Of a stretch of 7,357 nucleotides of DNA, positions 1 through 5,598 are shown one piece after another. Position 1 is the stretch's first letter. Every line of letters begins with the position of its first letter. Position numbers and translations under genes: made by a program. Location of the stretch: positions 1 through 7,357 of the forward strand of contig NQJH01000083.1 of assembly GCA_002256685.1 (NCBI GenBank), read 5' to 3'. The notes beneath the pieces are model-generated. The model was given only the letters and a program-made list of their open reading frames with translations, searched no databases and was not told the origin of the DNA. This stretch comes from Methylococcaceae bacterium NSP1-2. Its GTDB lineage: Bacteria; Pseudomonadota; Gammaproteobacteria; Methylococcales; Methylomonadaceae.

Positions 1-1
1 A

Positions 2-77
2 GAAATGATTAAGCAATATTTGGAACATCATTTTGATGCCAAATCCGAATGATGAATTCAAGATGGAGCCGCCATAA
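2..77 (+). pseudogene. tnpA: C-terminal end of IS200-like Y1 transposase (TnpA), partial, apparent frameshift
   Basis: The frame starting at base 2 reads EMIKQYLEHHFDAKSE and stops at 50-52. If one A is dropped from the AAA run at 41-43, the frame continues as DANPNDEFKMEPP and stops at 75-77, right before the first hairpin. An 'EMIKQY(L/I)E' helix followed by a short acidic tail resembles the C-terminus of IS200/IS605 TnpA proteins as I remember them. Only about 25 residues are visible, and the catalytic HUH motif and tyrosine lie outside the window, so this is tentative. The extra A may be a real inactivating frameshift, a sequencing error in a homopolymer, or simply the natural end of this frame. 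Confidence 0.45.
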
Positions 78-78
78 G

Positions 79-117
79 ACGCGTCGTTTAGCCGACGCGT
101 ATCCGGACTTCCAGTCC
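79..117 (+). repeat. Two consecutive hairpins inside the IS-like end
   Basis: Hairpin one pairs ACGCGTCG (79-86) with CGACGCGT (93-100), a perfect 8-bp stem with a 6-nt loop. Hairpin two pairs GGACT (105-109) with AGTCC (113-117), with a 3-nt loop. They lie between the transposase-like stop and the terminal hairpin. They may be part of the DNA structure recognised by the transposase or part of a structured transcript from the element. Confidence 0.6.
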
Positions 118-128
118 ATAACTCAAAC

Positions 129-155
129 CCACCAGCTTTTAGCTGGTGGTTGTTT
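129..155 (+). terminator. Strong hairpin: IS end structure and/or terminator
   Basis: A perfect 9-bp G+C-rich stem (129-137 with 141-149) and a TTT loop are followed by the T-rich stretch TTGTTT (150-155). The shape meets the usual criteria for intrinsic termination, though the T tract is interrupted by a G. It also fits the subterminal hairpin of an IS200/IS605 right end, and the two roles are compatible. It sits only 21 nt before the ribosome binding site of the catalase-like gene, so a transcript from further left would have to read through it. Confidence 0.5.
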
Positions 156-170
156 AGTTACAAATCACAT

Positions 171-176
171 AAGGAG
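171..176 (+). promoter_or_regulatory. Ribosome binding site of the catalase-like gene
   Basis: AAGGAG lies 8 nt before the ATG at 185. This fixes the start of the catalase-like gene and rules out the overlapping frame beginning at 49. Confidence 0.85.
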
Positions 177-184
177 TTACACTT

Positions 185-1180
185 ATGAAACACTCATTGA
201 ACGATTCACTATTGAAGCTTGGGGAAGAAAGAAAACCGCCTGCCGAGGAGCAAGCCATTGCTGGGATCGCCAAGCTGCAAACTGACATAATGAAAGCTAC
301 CAATCCCCATCTACGTGGTCAGCATCCCAAGGCACATGGATGTGTTGAGGCCGAATTTACCGTCTTGCCCGATATTCCCAAGGCATTACAGGTCGGCGTA
401 TTCCAATACCCGAAGACCTACAAAGCCATTATTCGGTTTTCGAACGGTAAGTCTGCCTCCGATCTCGACCCCGATGTGCATGGAATGGCCATTAAGGTAT
501 TCGGTATTAAAGGCAAGAAAGCTTTGCCAGCTGATGATAGTGATGTGCAGGATTTTATCTTGATAGACAACGAGGTGTTCTTTGCCAGCGATGCAGAAAG
601 CTTACTGGGTTTCATGATGGCGAGAGTAGCTGCGCAGAAAAACCCAAACGCTGTCAAAGAGTTTATGGAAAAGAGCGAACATAATGCTCGCACTGTCGCT
701 TTGGCTCAGAAAGCTCTGAAAAAGGAGCTTCCTTCTCCACTTGCGGTTCCATACTGGAGCACCGTCCCGTATAAATTTGGAGAGGGGGCTGTCAAGTATT
801 CAGTAAAACCCGCAGAAAGCAATCAAGTCGCTATGCCCCAACCTCCTTCTGAGAATTACCTACGTGATGCGATGATTGAGCATCTCACCAAGCAGCAGAA
901 GCAGGCTGTTTTCGACTTCTATGTGCAGGTACAGACTGATGCCGAAACGATGCCGATTGAAGATCCGACCGTTGTGTGGACATCACTTGAGGTCAAAGTT
1001 GCAACTATTCAGATCGCCCCGCAAAATTTCAATACGCCGGAGCATAATAAGCGATGCGAGGAATCCTCATTCACACCGTGGCATGCTCTGGAGGTCCATA
1101 GACCTCTAGGTGGCATTAACCGCGCACGTAAGCCTGTTTATGAGGCAAGTTCGGTGTTGCGGCACCAGCAAGTATCTTAG
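185..1180 (+). CDS. Compact heme catalase-family protein
   Basis: The 331-residue protein keeps the catalase core in order: a distal-side histidine region (AHGCVEAEF, H51), RFSNG (84-88), DVHGMAIKVFG (97-107), QDFILIDNEVFF (122-133, N129 at the position of the distal Asn), PYWSTVPYKFGEGAVKYSV (189-207), and the proximal motif with R315 and Y319 (R-x-x-x-Y, heme-ligand tyrosine) near the C-terminus. Canonical monofunctional catalases are about 480 residues or more, so this belongs to the short catalase-like group (y4iL/SrpA-like). Members bind heme and act on hydrogen peroxide or organic peroxides; the substrate here is not predictable. There is no signal peptide, so it is probably cytoplasmic. 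The start is fixed by a strong Shine-Dalgarno. It follows an IS-like end directly and has no close downstream partner, suggesting a single-gene unit, possibly gained or disturbed by the insertion. Confidence 0.88.
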   Translation: MKHSLNDSLLKLGEERKPPAEEQAIAGIAKLQTDIMKATNPHLRGQHPKAHGCVEAEFTVLPDIPKALQVGVFQYPKTYKAIIRFSNGKSASDLDPDVHGMAIKVFGIKGKKALPADDSDVQDFILIDNEVFFASDAESLLGFMMARVAAQKNPNAVKEFMEKSEHNARTVALAQKALKKELPSPLAVPYWSTVPYKFGEGAVKYSVKPAESNQVAMPQPPSENYLRDAMIEHLTKQQKQAVFDFYVQVQTDAETMPIEDPTVVWTSLEVKVATIQIAPQNFNTPEHNKRCEESSFTPWHALEVHRPLGGINRARKPVYEASSVLRHQQVS

Positions 1181-1248
1181 TAAGTAGCCGCATGGAGCTT
1201 GCGGAATGCGGGGGCTTTTCATTACCCAACATTCCGTTGCTCTTTAGC
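1181..1248. other. Intergenic stretch with weak overlapping inverted repeats after the catalase-like gene
   Basis: CCGCA (1188-1192) can pair with TGCGG (1200-1204), or CCGCAT (1188-1193) with ATGCGG (1206-1211), the latter followed by GGGCTTTTC. CGGAATG (1202-1208) also matches CATTCCG (1230-1236) as a perfect 7-bp inverted repeat. These compete with each other. One may terminate the catalase transcript, but none is a clean terminator. Confidence 0.35.
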
Positions 1249-1290
1249 ACGGTAGGATGGGTAGAGCGATAGCGAAACCCATCCTACCGT
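1249..1290. repeat. REP-like palindrome, copy 1 (short form)
   Basis: ACGGTAGGATGGGT (1249-1262) is the exact reverse complement of ACCCATCCTACCGT (1277-1290): a 14-bp perfect stem around a 14-nt loop holding GCGATAGCG. The left-arm and loop motif (GGTAGGATGRGTAGAG followed by CGATAGC) recurs at 2545, so this is a dispersed element rather than a one-off terminator. Similar 'GGATGGGTAGAGCG...AACCCATCC' palindromes are scattered between genes in many Proteobacteria. It may help end the catalase transcript; no clear T-run follows. Confidence 0.8.
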
Positions 1291-1332
1291 ATTGTTAGAC
1301 ACAGTTTTTATTGAACACCCAAGGCTTAACCC

Positions 1333-1893
1333 ATGCACAAAAAATTTCAATACAGTTTATTAATGCTAACGCTATTGGCATTGCCAACAACGAAAGCTGC
1401 CGATACTCATCAACAAGGGGGACAGACTATGTTATTACAATCATCCGCTTTTTCTCCACAAGGCGACATTCCAAAACGCTACACTTGTGATGGTGAAAAT
1501 GTTTCGCCGCCCTTGAAATGGTCTAACTTACCCGCAAATACCGAGAGCTTGGTTCTGATAGTTGATGATCCCGACGCGCCTGATCCTGCGGCTCCGAAAA
1601 AGACGTGGGTGCATTGGTTGTTGTACAACATTCCACCGTCTGCTTTTGGATTAGCTGAGGCGGTTCAGACCTTAGAGTTACCAGAAGGTACGTTGCAAGG
1701 TATGAATGACATGAAAAAAACCGGTTACGGTGGTCCGTGTCCGCCGATTGGTCGGCACCGTTATGTTCATAAGTTGTACGCGCTGGATGTTACGCTTCCA
1801 GACCTTAATGAACCTGATAAAGCGCAGTTGGAAAAAGCGATGGCGGGGCATATTTTAGATCACCAAGAATTAATCGGTACTTACCAACGATAA
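1333..1893 (+). CDS. Exported YbhB/YbcL-type PEBP family protein
   Basis: The 186-residue protein is a phosphatidylethanolamine-binding-protein (PEBP) family member. It shows the bacterial YbhB/YbcL signature: DDPDAPDP (78-85) and TWVHWLLYNIPP (91-102), then GYGGPCPPIGRHRYVHKLYALD (two parts, 131-141 and 142-152), which shape the conserved anion-binding pocket. Residues 1-22 form a plausible Sec signal peptide (KK, hydrophobic core, cleavage near TKA/AD), so the product is probably periplasmic. AAGG at 1321-1324 lies 8 nt before this ATG. An internal ATG at 1429 (Met33), preceded by a G-rich AAGGGGGA, would give a cytoplasmic form starting MLLQSSAFSP, where many family members begin. The cellular role and ligand are unknown for most bacterial members. 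The gene is 24 nt upstream of the small heat-shock gene and probably cotranscribed with it. Confidence 0.9.
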   Translation: MHKKFQYSLLMLTLLALPTTKAADTHQQGGQTMLLQSSAFSPQGDIPKRYTCDGENVSPPLKWSNLPANTESLVLIVDDPDAPDPAAPKKTWVHWLLYNIPPSAFGLAEAVQTLELPEGTLQGMNDMKKTGYGGPCPPIGRHRYVHKLYALDVTLPDLNEPDKAQLEKAMAGHILDHQELIGTYQR

Positions 1894-1917
1894 AATTTTT
1901 GTAAGAGGGATAATAAA

Positions 1918-2520
1918 ATGAAAGATAAAGTTATTATTGCCATAACCGCTATCTTAGTGATTGCATTAGCAATACAAACTTATATGGTTTTTCAATTAAA
2001 TGACAAGGTTAATCAACTTAACCAGCAGGATGACTTAACGGTTCGGCAGCTCATTAAAAAGCCATCCGCAATCCCTAAACCTAAACCTAATGTGAATGAT
2101 CCATTTCTTGATAATAAGTCTTGGGATCCTTATGGAGAGATGCAACGAATGCAGGCAGAAATGGAGCAGCTTTTCGGCGATTCGTTTTCACGGTTTCATA
2201 GCAATCAGCCTTTGGGCAGTTTTGATAAAACGCCTGAAGTTGATTTAAAGGATGAAACCGATGCCTATATTGTGACGGTCAATGCACCCGGAGCTGATAA
2301 GTCCTCACTAGATGTTAAGCTCAAAGACCAGCAATTACACATTGCTATTAAAACCGAACGCGCGGAAGAAATCGATAAAGATAATGGTCAATATCAACAC
2401 CGCGAACGTTTTGTCGGTAAGTTTTACCGCGTGTTAACCTTGCCAGGTCCTGCGAATGCGGCAAAGATGACCACTGATTACAGCAACGGCGTGTTAACTA
2501 TTCGAATTCCAAAGCAATAA
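1918..2520 (+). CDS. Membrane-anchored Hsp20/alpha-crystallin small heat-shock protein
   Basis: The 200-residue protein has a hydrophobic N-terminal segment (about 5-26), then a short coiled-coil-like stretch (27-46, QLNDKVNQLNQQ), a proline/lysine linker (49-60), an amphipathic WDPYGEMQRMQAEMEQLF segment (69-86), and an alpha-crystallin domain from about 103 to the end. The domain shows PEVDLKDETDAYIVTVNAPG and the family signature YSNGVLTIRIPK (188-199). Such proteins are ATP-independent holdase chaperones. Most are cytosolic; here the N-terminal segment, lacking an obvious cleavage site, suggests an inner-membrane anchor with the chaperone domain in the periplasm. AGAGGGA (1904-1910) is the Shine-Dalgarno, 7 nt before the ATG. 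It lies just downstream of the exported PEBP gene, so the two may work in the same compartment. Uncleaved anchor versus signal peptide is not certain. Confidence 0.88.
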   Translation: MKDKVIIAITAILVIALAIQTYMVFQLNDKVNQLNQQDDLTVRQLIKKPSAIPKPKPNVNDPFLDNKSWDPYGEMQRMQAEMEQLFGDSFSRFHSNQPLGSFDKTPEVDLKDETDAYIVTVNAPGADKSSLDVKLKDQQLHIAIKTERAEEIDKDNGQYQHRERFVGKFYRVLTLPGPANAAKMTTDYSNGVLTIRIPKQ

Positions 2521-2544
2521 TATAATTTGCAAGACATAACAGCT

Positions 2545-2629
2545 CGGTAGGATGAGTAGAGACGATAGCCGAAACCAATCGGGTTGCAGTTCGTGCTTTA
2601 CCAGTCGCGTTGTTCTACTCATCCTGCCG
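2545..2629. repeat. REP-like palindrome, copy 2 (long form), between convergent genes
   Basis: CGGTAGGATGAGTAGA (2545-2560) pairs with TCTACTCATCCTGCCG (2614-2629): 16 positions, 15 Watson-Crick and one G-T wobble, around a 53-nt interior. The left arm and following bases (GACGATAGCCGAAACC) match copy 1 closely. The interior has its own small inverted pair, AACC/GGTT near 2573-2586. It lies between the stops of the heat-shock gene (2520) and rluB (2634), where a bidirectional transcription block would be useful. ATTTTAT follows on the plus strand, so termination is more plausible for the plus-strand transcript. Confidence 0.78.
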
Positions 2630-2633
2630 CATT

Positions 2634-3563
2634 TTATCGTCTACGCCCTTGCTGATTTTTAGGCTCTGGCTTGTTGGTGGTAACGTGTTTTTCTGTTGCC
2701 AGACCGGCATATTCAAACAATAAATCCAGTTCTTTGTTGGTGAGTTCGTAAAAACGGCTAGTTCTTAAACCTTCAGGTAATACGATTGGTCCATAACGGA
2801 CGCGGATTAAGCGGCTGACGGTGAGAGTTTGTGATTCCCATAAACGTCTGACGAGGCGGTTACGCCCTTCACTGACGATGACGTTGTACCATTTATTTGC
2901 ACCTTCGCCGCCTGCAAAATGAATTTCATCAAATTTGGCTTTGCCGTCTTCCAGTTCTACGCCCGTTTTTAGTTTTTCTAAGGTCGCATCGGGGACGTTA
3001 CCCAAAATACGCACCGCGTATTCGCGTTCAACTTCAGTGGATGGGTGCATTAAACGATTCGCCAATTCACCGTTGTTGGTGACTAATAATAAGCCAGAGG
3101 TATTAATGTCTAATCTGCCGACAGCAATCCAGCGAGCCGTTTCCAGTTGGGGTAAATTTTTAAAAATCACAGGGCGATTTTCTGGATCATGACGGGTGAC
3201 GACTTCACCCGTGGCTTTGTGATACAGCAATACGCGGGTCGGTTGTTCGGCAAACTTTTCCCAATGCACAACACGATCATTGACTTGTAAATAATCACCA
3301 GTTTTTAACTTTACGCCTTGAGTGACGACCGCGCCGTTGACTTTAATGCGTCCTTCGCCTATCCAGCGTTCGATTTCACGGCGTGAAGCAATGCCGCCAC
3401 GTGCCAGTATTTTTTGTATGCGTTCGCCTGATGTGGTTGTCGGTGGGACAGCAACTTTTGCGGCGGGTTTTTCGGTGTCTGCCTGTGCTGATTTGGCTGG
3501 ACGGGGTTTTTGGGTTGCTGATGGTGTGGGTTTTTGCTTACGCTGTTGTTTGGGGGTTTTCAC
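2634..3563 (-). CDS. rluB: 23S rRNA pseudouridine(2605) synthase RluB
   Basis: RsuA-family pseudouridine synthase. It has an N-terminal S4 RNA-binding domain (GERIQKILARGGIASRREIE onward) and a catalytic domain with the motif GRLDINTSGLLLVTNNGE, whose Asp is the nucleophile, then MHPSTEVEREYAVRI. The S4 domain plus this GRLD context matches RluB, which converts U2605 of 23S rRNA (E. coli numbering) to pseudouridine, better than RluE or RluF; RluB is also the usual neighbour of scpB. I prefer the GTG at 3563, preceded by AGG at 6 nt, giving 309 residues. A TTG at 3590 would give 318. Either start overlaps the end of scpB (26 or 53 nt). The first 45 or so residues are a low-complexity Lys/Pro/Gln/Ala-rich extension, probably disordered and RNA-binding. 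Confidence 0.92.
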   Translation of the reverse strand: MKTPKQQRKQKPTPSATQKPRPAKSAQADTEKPAAKVAVPPTTTSGERIQKILARGGIASRREIERWIGEGRIKVNGAVVTQGVKLKTGDYLQVNDRVVHWEKFAEQPTRVLLYHKATGEVVTRHDPENRPVIFKNLPQLETARWIAVGRLDINTSGLLLVTNNGELANRLMHPSTEVEREYAVRILGNVPDATLEKLKTGVELEDGKAKFDEIHFAGGEGANKWYNVIVSEGRNRLVRRLWESQTLTVSRLIRVRYGPIVLPEGLRTSRFYELTNKELDLLFEYAGLATEKHVTTNKPEPKNQQGRRR

Positions 3564-4119
3564 GGCTTGCCTGTGGTGTAGGATTATCAATTATCGACTC
3601 ATCGAGTTGTTGTATTTCTGCTAAAGTCGGTAGTTCGGTTAGAGAGCTTAGATTGAAATAATCTAAGAATTGTTTGCTTGTGCCATATAAGCTGGGTCTG
3701 CCCGGCACGGGTTTTTGTCCGATGACTTTAATCCATTCCCGTTCCAATAGGGTTTGTATAATACTGGAACTGACGCTAACGCCGCGTATGTCTTCAATGT
3801 CGCCACGCGTGACGGGTTGTCGATAGGCAATAATGGCGAGGGTTTCCATCAGGGCGCGGGAATATTTGGGTGGCTTTTCTTCAAATAAACGCGCAACCCA
3901 GTGGGATAATTCAGCTTTAACTTGAAAACGATAGCCGCTGGCGACGGATTTTAATTCAATGGGGCGCGGTTGATAATCGGCAGTAATGGCTACAATTGCC
4001 GCTTCTATGTCGGCTAGGTCTGGCTGTTCTAGCTCAGGAAAAACTTGTTGGATTTGTTTGCAGGTCATCGGACGATGGGCGGCAAATAAAATAGCTTCAA
4101 CGATGTGTTTAATGTCCAT
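3538..4119 (-). CDS. scpB: Segregation and condensation protein B (ScpB)
   Basis: From MDIKHIVEAILFAAHRPMT the 193-residue protein reads as ScpB: two winged-helix domains (about 1-75 and 85-160), with the family signature FEEKPPKYSRALMETLAIIAYRQPVTRGDIEDIRGV (given here as key parts YSRALMETLAIIAYRQP and DIEDIRGV) and PGRPSLYGTSKQFLDYFNL near the end. ScpB is a dimeric KITE subunit that binds the kleisin ScpA in the SMC condensin complex and acts on the nucleoid. I chose the ATG at 4119, 4 nt after the scpA stop, because homology begins there. An upstream in-frame TTG at 4176 would add 19 unrelated residues inside scpA. The tail after about residue 160 is polar and probably disordered. It is translationally linked to scpA upstream and rluB downstream. 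Confidence 0.93.
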   Translation of the reverse strand: MDIKHIVEAILFAAHRPMTCKQIQQVFPELEQPDLADIEAAIVAITADYQPRPIELKSVASGYRFQVKAELSHWVARLFEEKPPKYSRALMETLAIIAYRQPVTRGDIEDIRGVSVSSSIIQTLLEREWIKVIGQKPVPGRPSLYGTSKQFLDYFNLSSLTELPTLAEIQQLDESIIDNPTPQASRENPQTTA

Positions 4120-4123
4120 GTAT

Positions 4124-4909
4124 TCAGGCGGCTTTAACGCGTAATTCGCTGTAAGGTTCAGCTTGGATGATTTCAATAAGGCTTTCTTTGCCCAGTTCGA
4201 GGATTGCTAAAAAGCTCACCACAACGCCTGCGCGTCCTTCTTTTTGGCTAAAAAGCTGTGAAAAAATGCAGCTTTCGACGTTTTTAAGGTGTTCCAAAAT
4301 GAATGACATACGTTCACGGACGGATAAAGGTTCTTGAATTATTTGATGATGACTGTGTTGGTCAACGCGTTTCAGTACCGCTTGAAACGCCAATAATAAA
4401 TCTTTTAATGGTAATTCGGGCAACGGTTGCGTCACGCTTAATGCAGACACATCGACTAAAGTGCTGAACAGTTCGCGCTCCATTCTGGGTAAATCATCAA
4501 GTTGTTCAGCGGCATTTTTAATAATTTCATATTCTTGTAAACGGCGAATCAGCGTGGCGCGGGGGTCTTCTTCCTCGGCTGCTATTTCAATTTGTCTGGG
4601 CAATAACATTCTGGATTTTATTTCTGCCAATAAAGCTGCCATTAATAAATATTCCGCCGCCATATCCAGATTTAATAAGCCCATCAGTTGAATATAGGCA
4701 ATATATTGTTGAGTAATTTGGGCAATCGGAATATTGATAATATCCATATTTTGCCGGCGAATTAAATACAGTAATAAATCTAACGGTCCTTCAAAGGTAT
4801 CCAGTAAAACTTCCAGTGCATCGGGTGGAATATACAGGTCGTCGGGTAGGGTATGAACTATTGTGCCGTTGACAGTGGCAAGCGTGGGGAGTGTGGCTAT
4901 TGCGTCCAT
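4124..4909 (-). CDS. scpA: Segregation and condensation protein A (ScpA, kleisin)
   Basis: The 261-residue protein carries the ScpA N-terminal signature FEGPLDLLLYLIRRQNMDI (39-57), IPIAQITQQY, and a helical block with YLLMAALLAEIKSRMLLPR (86-104), then a charged linker and a C-terminal winged-helix part (VVVSFLAILELGKESLIEI, about 230-248). ScpA is the kleisin that bridges the SMC heads and holds ScpB; the complex compacts and segregates the chromosome. Length is normal for the family. About 30 non-conserved residues precede the core. The ATG at 4909 has no obvious Shine-Dalgarno; it lies 15 nt after the stop of the protease gene and probably relies on translational coupling. scpB follows 4 nt downstream. 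Confidence 0.94.
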   Translation of the reverse strand: MDAIATLPTLATVNGTIVHTLPDDLYIPPDALEVLLDTFEGPLDLLLYLIRRQNMDIINIPIAQITQQYIAYIQLMGLLNLDMAAEYLLMAALLAEIKSRMLLPRQIEIAAEEEDPRATLIRRLQEYEIIKNAAEQLDDLPRMERELFSTLVDVSALSVTQPLPELPLKDLLLAFQAVLKRVDQHSHHQIIQEPLSVRERMSFILEHLKNVESCIFSQLFSQKEGRAGVVVSFLAILELGKESLIEIIQAEPYSELRVKAA

Positions 4910-4924
4910 TTTTAATAGTCGGTA

Positions 4925-5584
4925 TTACAATCCAGCAATGGAAAAAAATACTTGCTGTGCGATAAACATCGGATACGCCAAAATCATACCCAATACATTA
5001 GTCGATAATAAAACCAATAAAATAATAAACCCAAACCGTTCTAATTGATTGTATCGCCATGCCCAATAACTTGGCAGTAGCCCCGTTAAAATACGACTGC
5101 CATCTAAGGGCGGAATTGGTAATAAATTAATTAACGCTAATACTAAATTAATTGAAATACCTGCTACACCCGTATAAATCAGCGGCAAAGAAATCGATTC
5201 AGTGCCTGCGCCTATGGTGACACCGACACGCGCAATTAATGCCCAAAAAATAGCCATTAACAAATTAGAGACAGGACCCGCTAATGCCACTACCGCCATA
5301 TCCGAGCGTGGATTTTTAAAATTTCTGGGATCCACTGGCACAGGCTTTGCCCAACCAAAAATAAAACCCGTCCCTGTGATTAACAGCAATCCCGGAATAA
5401 TAATCGTCCCGATTAAATCAATGTGTTTAATGGGATTGAGTGTTAAACGACCTTGCATATCGGCGGTGTTATCGCCGTATTTTTTTGCTACCCAGCCATG
5501 TGCGACTTCATGCACGGTGATGGCAAACACAACGGGCAATATCCATACAAGAATACGTTGTAATAGGGTTAAGTCATTCATCAT
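4925..5584 (-). CDS. Site-2 protease family (M50) membrane metalloprotease
   Basis: The 219-residue multi-pass membrane protein has the zinc motif HEVAH (25-29, in the first TM helix) and the second ligand motif in NLLPIPPLDG (153-162, D161), the hallmark of M50 intramembrane proteases. Other conserved parts are FGWAKPVPVDP (76-86) and LAGPVSNLLMA (101-111). It is the short, PDZ-less type (YwhC/FtsH-independent group), unlike RseP, which is about 450 residues with PDZ domains. The substrate is unknown. This subfamily often sits beside scpA in Gammaproteobacteria, as here, but a functional link has not been shown. AAAGGA (5595-5600) overlaps the stop of the gene upstream. Two adjacent ATG codons (5584 and 5581) are possible starts. 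Confidence 0.92.
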   Translation of the reverse strand: MMNDLTLLQRILVWILPVVFAITVHEVAHGWVAKKYGDNTADMQGRLTLNPIKHIDLIGTIIIPGLLLITGTGFIFGWAKPVPVDPRNFKNPRSDMAVVALAGPVSNLLMAIFWALIARVGVTIGAGTESISLPLIYTGVAGISINLVLALINLLPIPPLDGSRILTGLLPSYWAWRYNQLERFGFIILLVLLSTNVLGMILAYPMFIAQQVFFSIAGL

Positions 5585-5598
5585 AATGCTTGTATCCT

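Larger units (their letters stand above)
1..155 (+). mobile_element. Probable right end of an IS200/IS605-type element
   Basis: Seen: the tail of a short reading frame (2-77, with one frameshift) is followed by three closely spaced hairpins at 79-100, 105-117 and 129-149. The last has a perfect 9-bp stem (CCACCAGCT / AGCTGGTGG) with a TTT loop and is followed by TTGTTTAG. Known: IS200/IS605 elements lack terminal inverted repeats and end in subterminal hairpins that the Y1 transposase TnpA recognises on single-stranded DNA; a stem with a TTT-type loop just inside the right tip is typical. Inferred: the element enters from the left of the window and ends near 150-160. The exact tip is not determined, because the left end and target site are outside the window. 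The last hairpin could alternatively be a plain Rho-independent terminator. Confidence 0.5.

Noticed and set aside
49..285. 78-codon plus-strand frame running across the IS-like end into the catalase gene
   Set aside because: It crosses the hairpins, has no family resemblance, and overlaps the catalase gene, which has a strong ribosome binding site and conserved motifs.
418..693. 91-codon minus-strand frame inside the catalase gene
   Set aside because: It is a complement of conserved catalase codons with no recognisable protein features of its own.
1249..2629. The two palindromes as a CRISPR array or an IS pair bounding the PEBP-sHSP genes
   Set aside because: There are only two copies of different length with genes between them, no regular spacers, and no transposase between them.
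3322..3661. Two overlapping plus-strand frames (Cys/Val-rich) over the rluB-scpB junction
   Set aside because: They are antisense shadows of the low-complexity RluB N-terminus and the ScpB tail; both genes are well supported.
4120..4176. Longer ScpB starting at TTG 4176
   Set aside because: The extra 19 residues are the out-of-frame end of scpA, and family similarity begins at the ATG at 4119.
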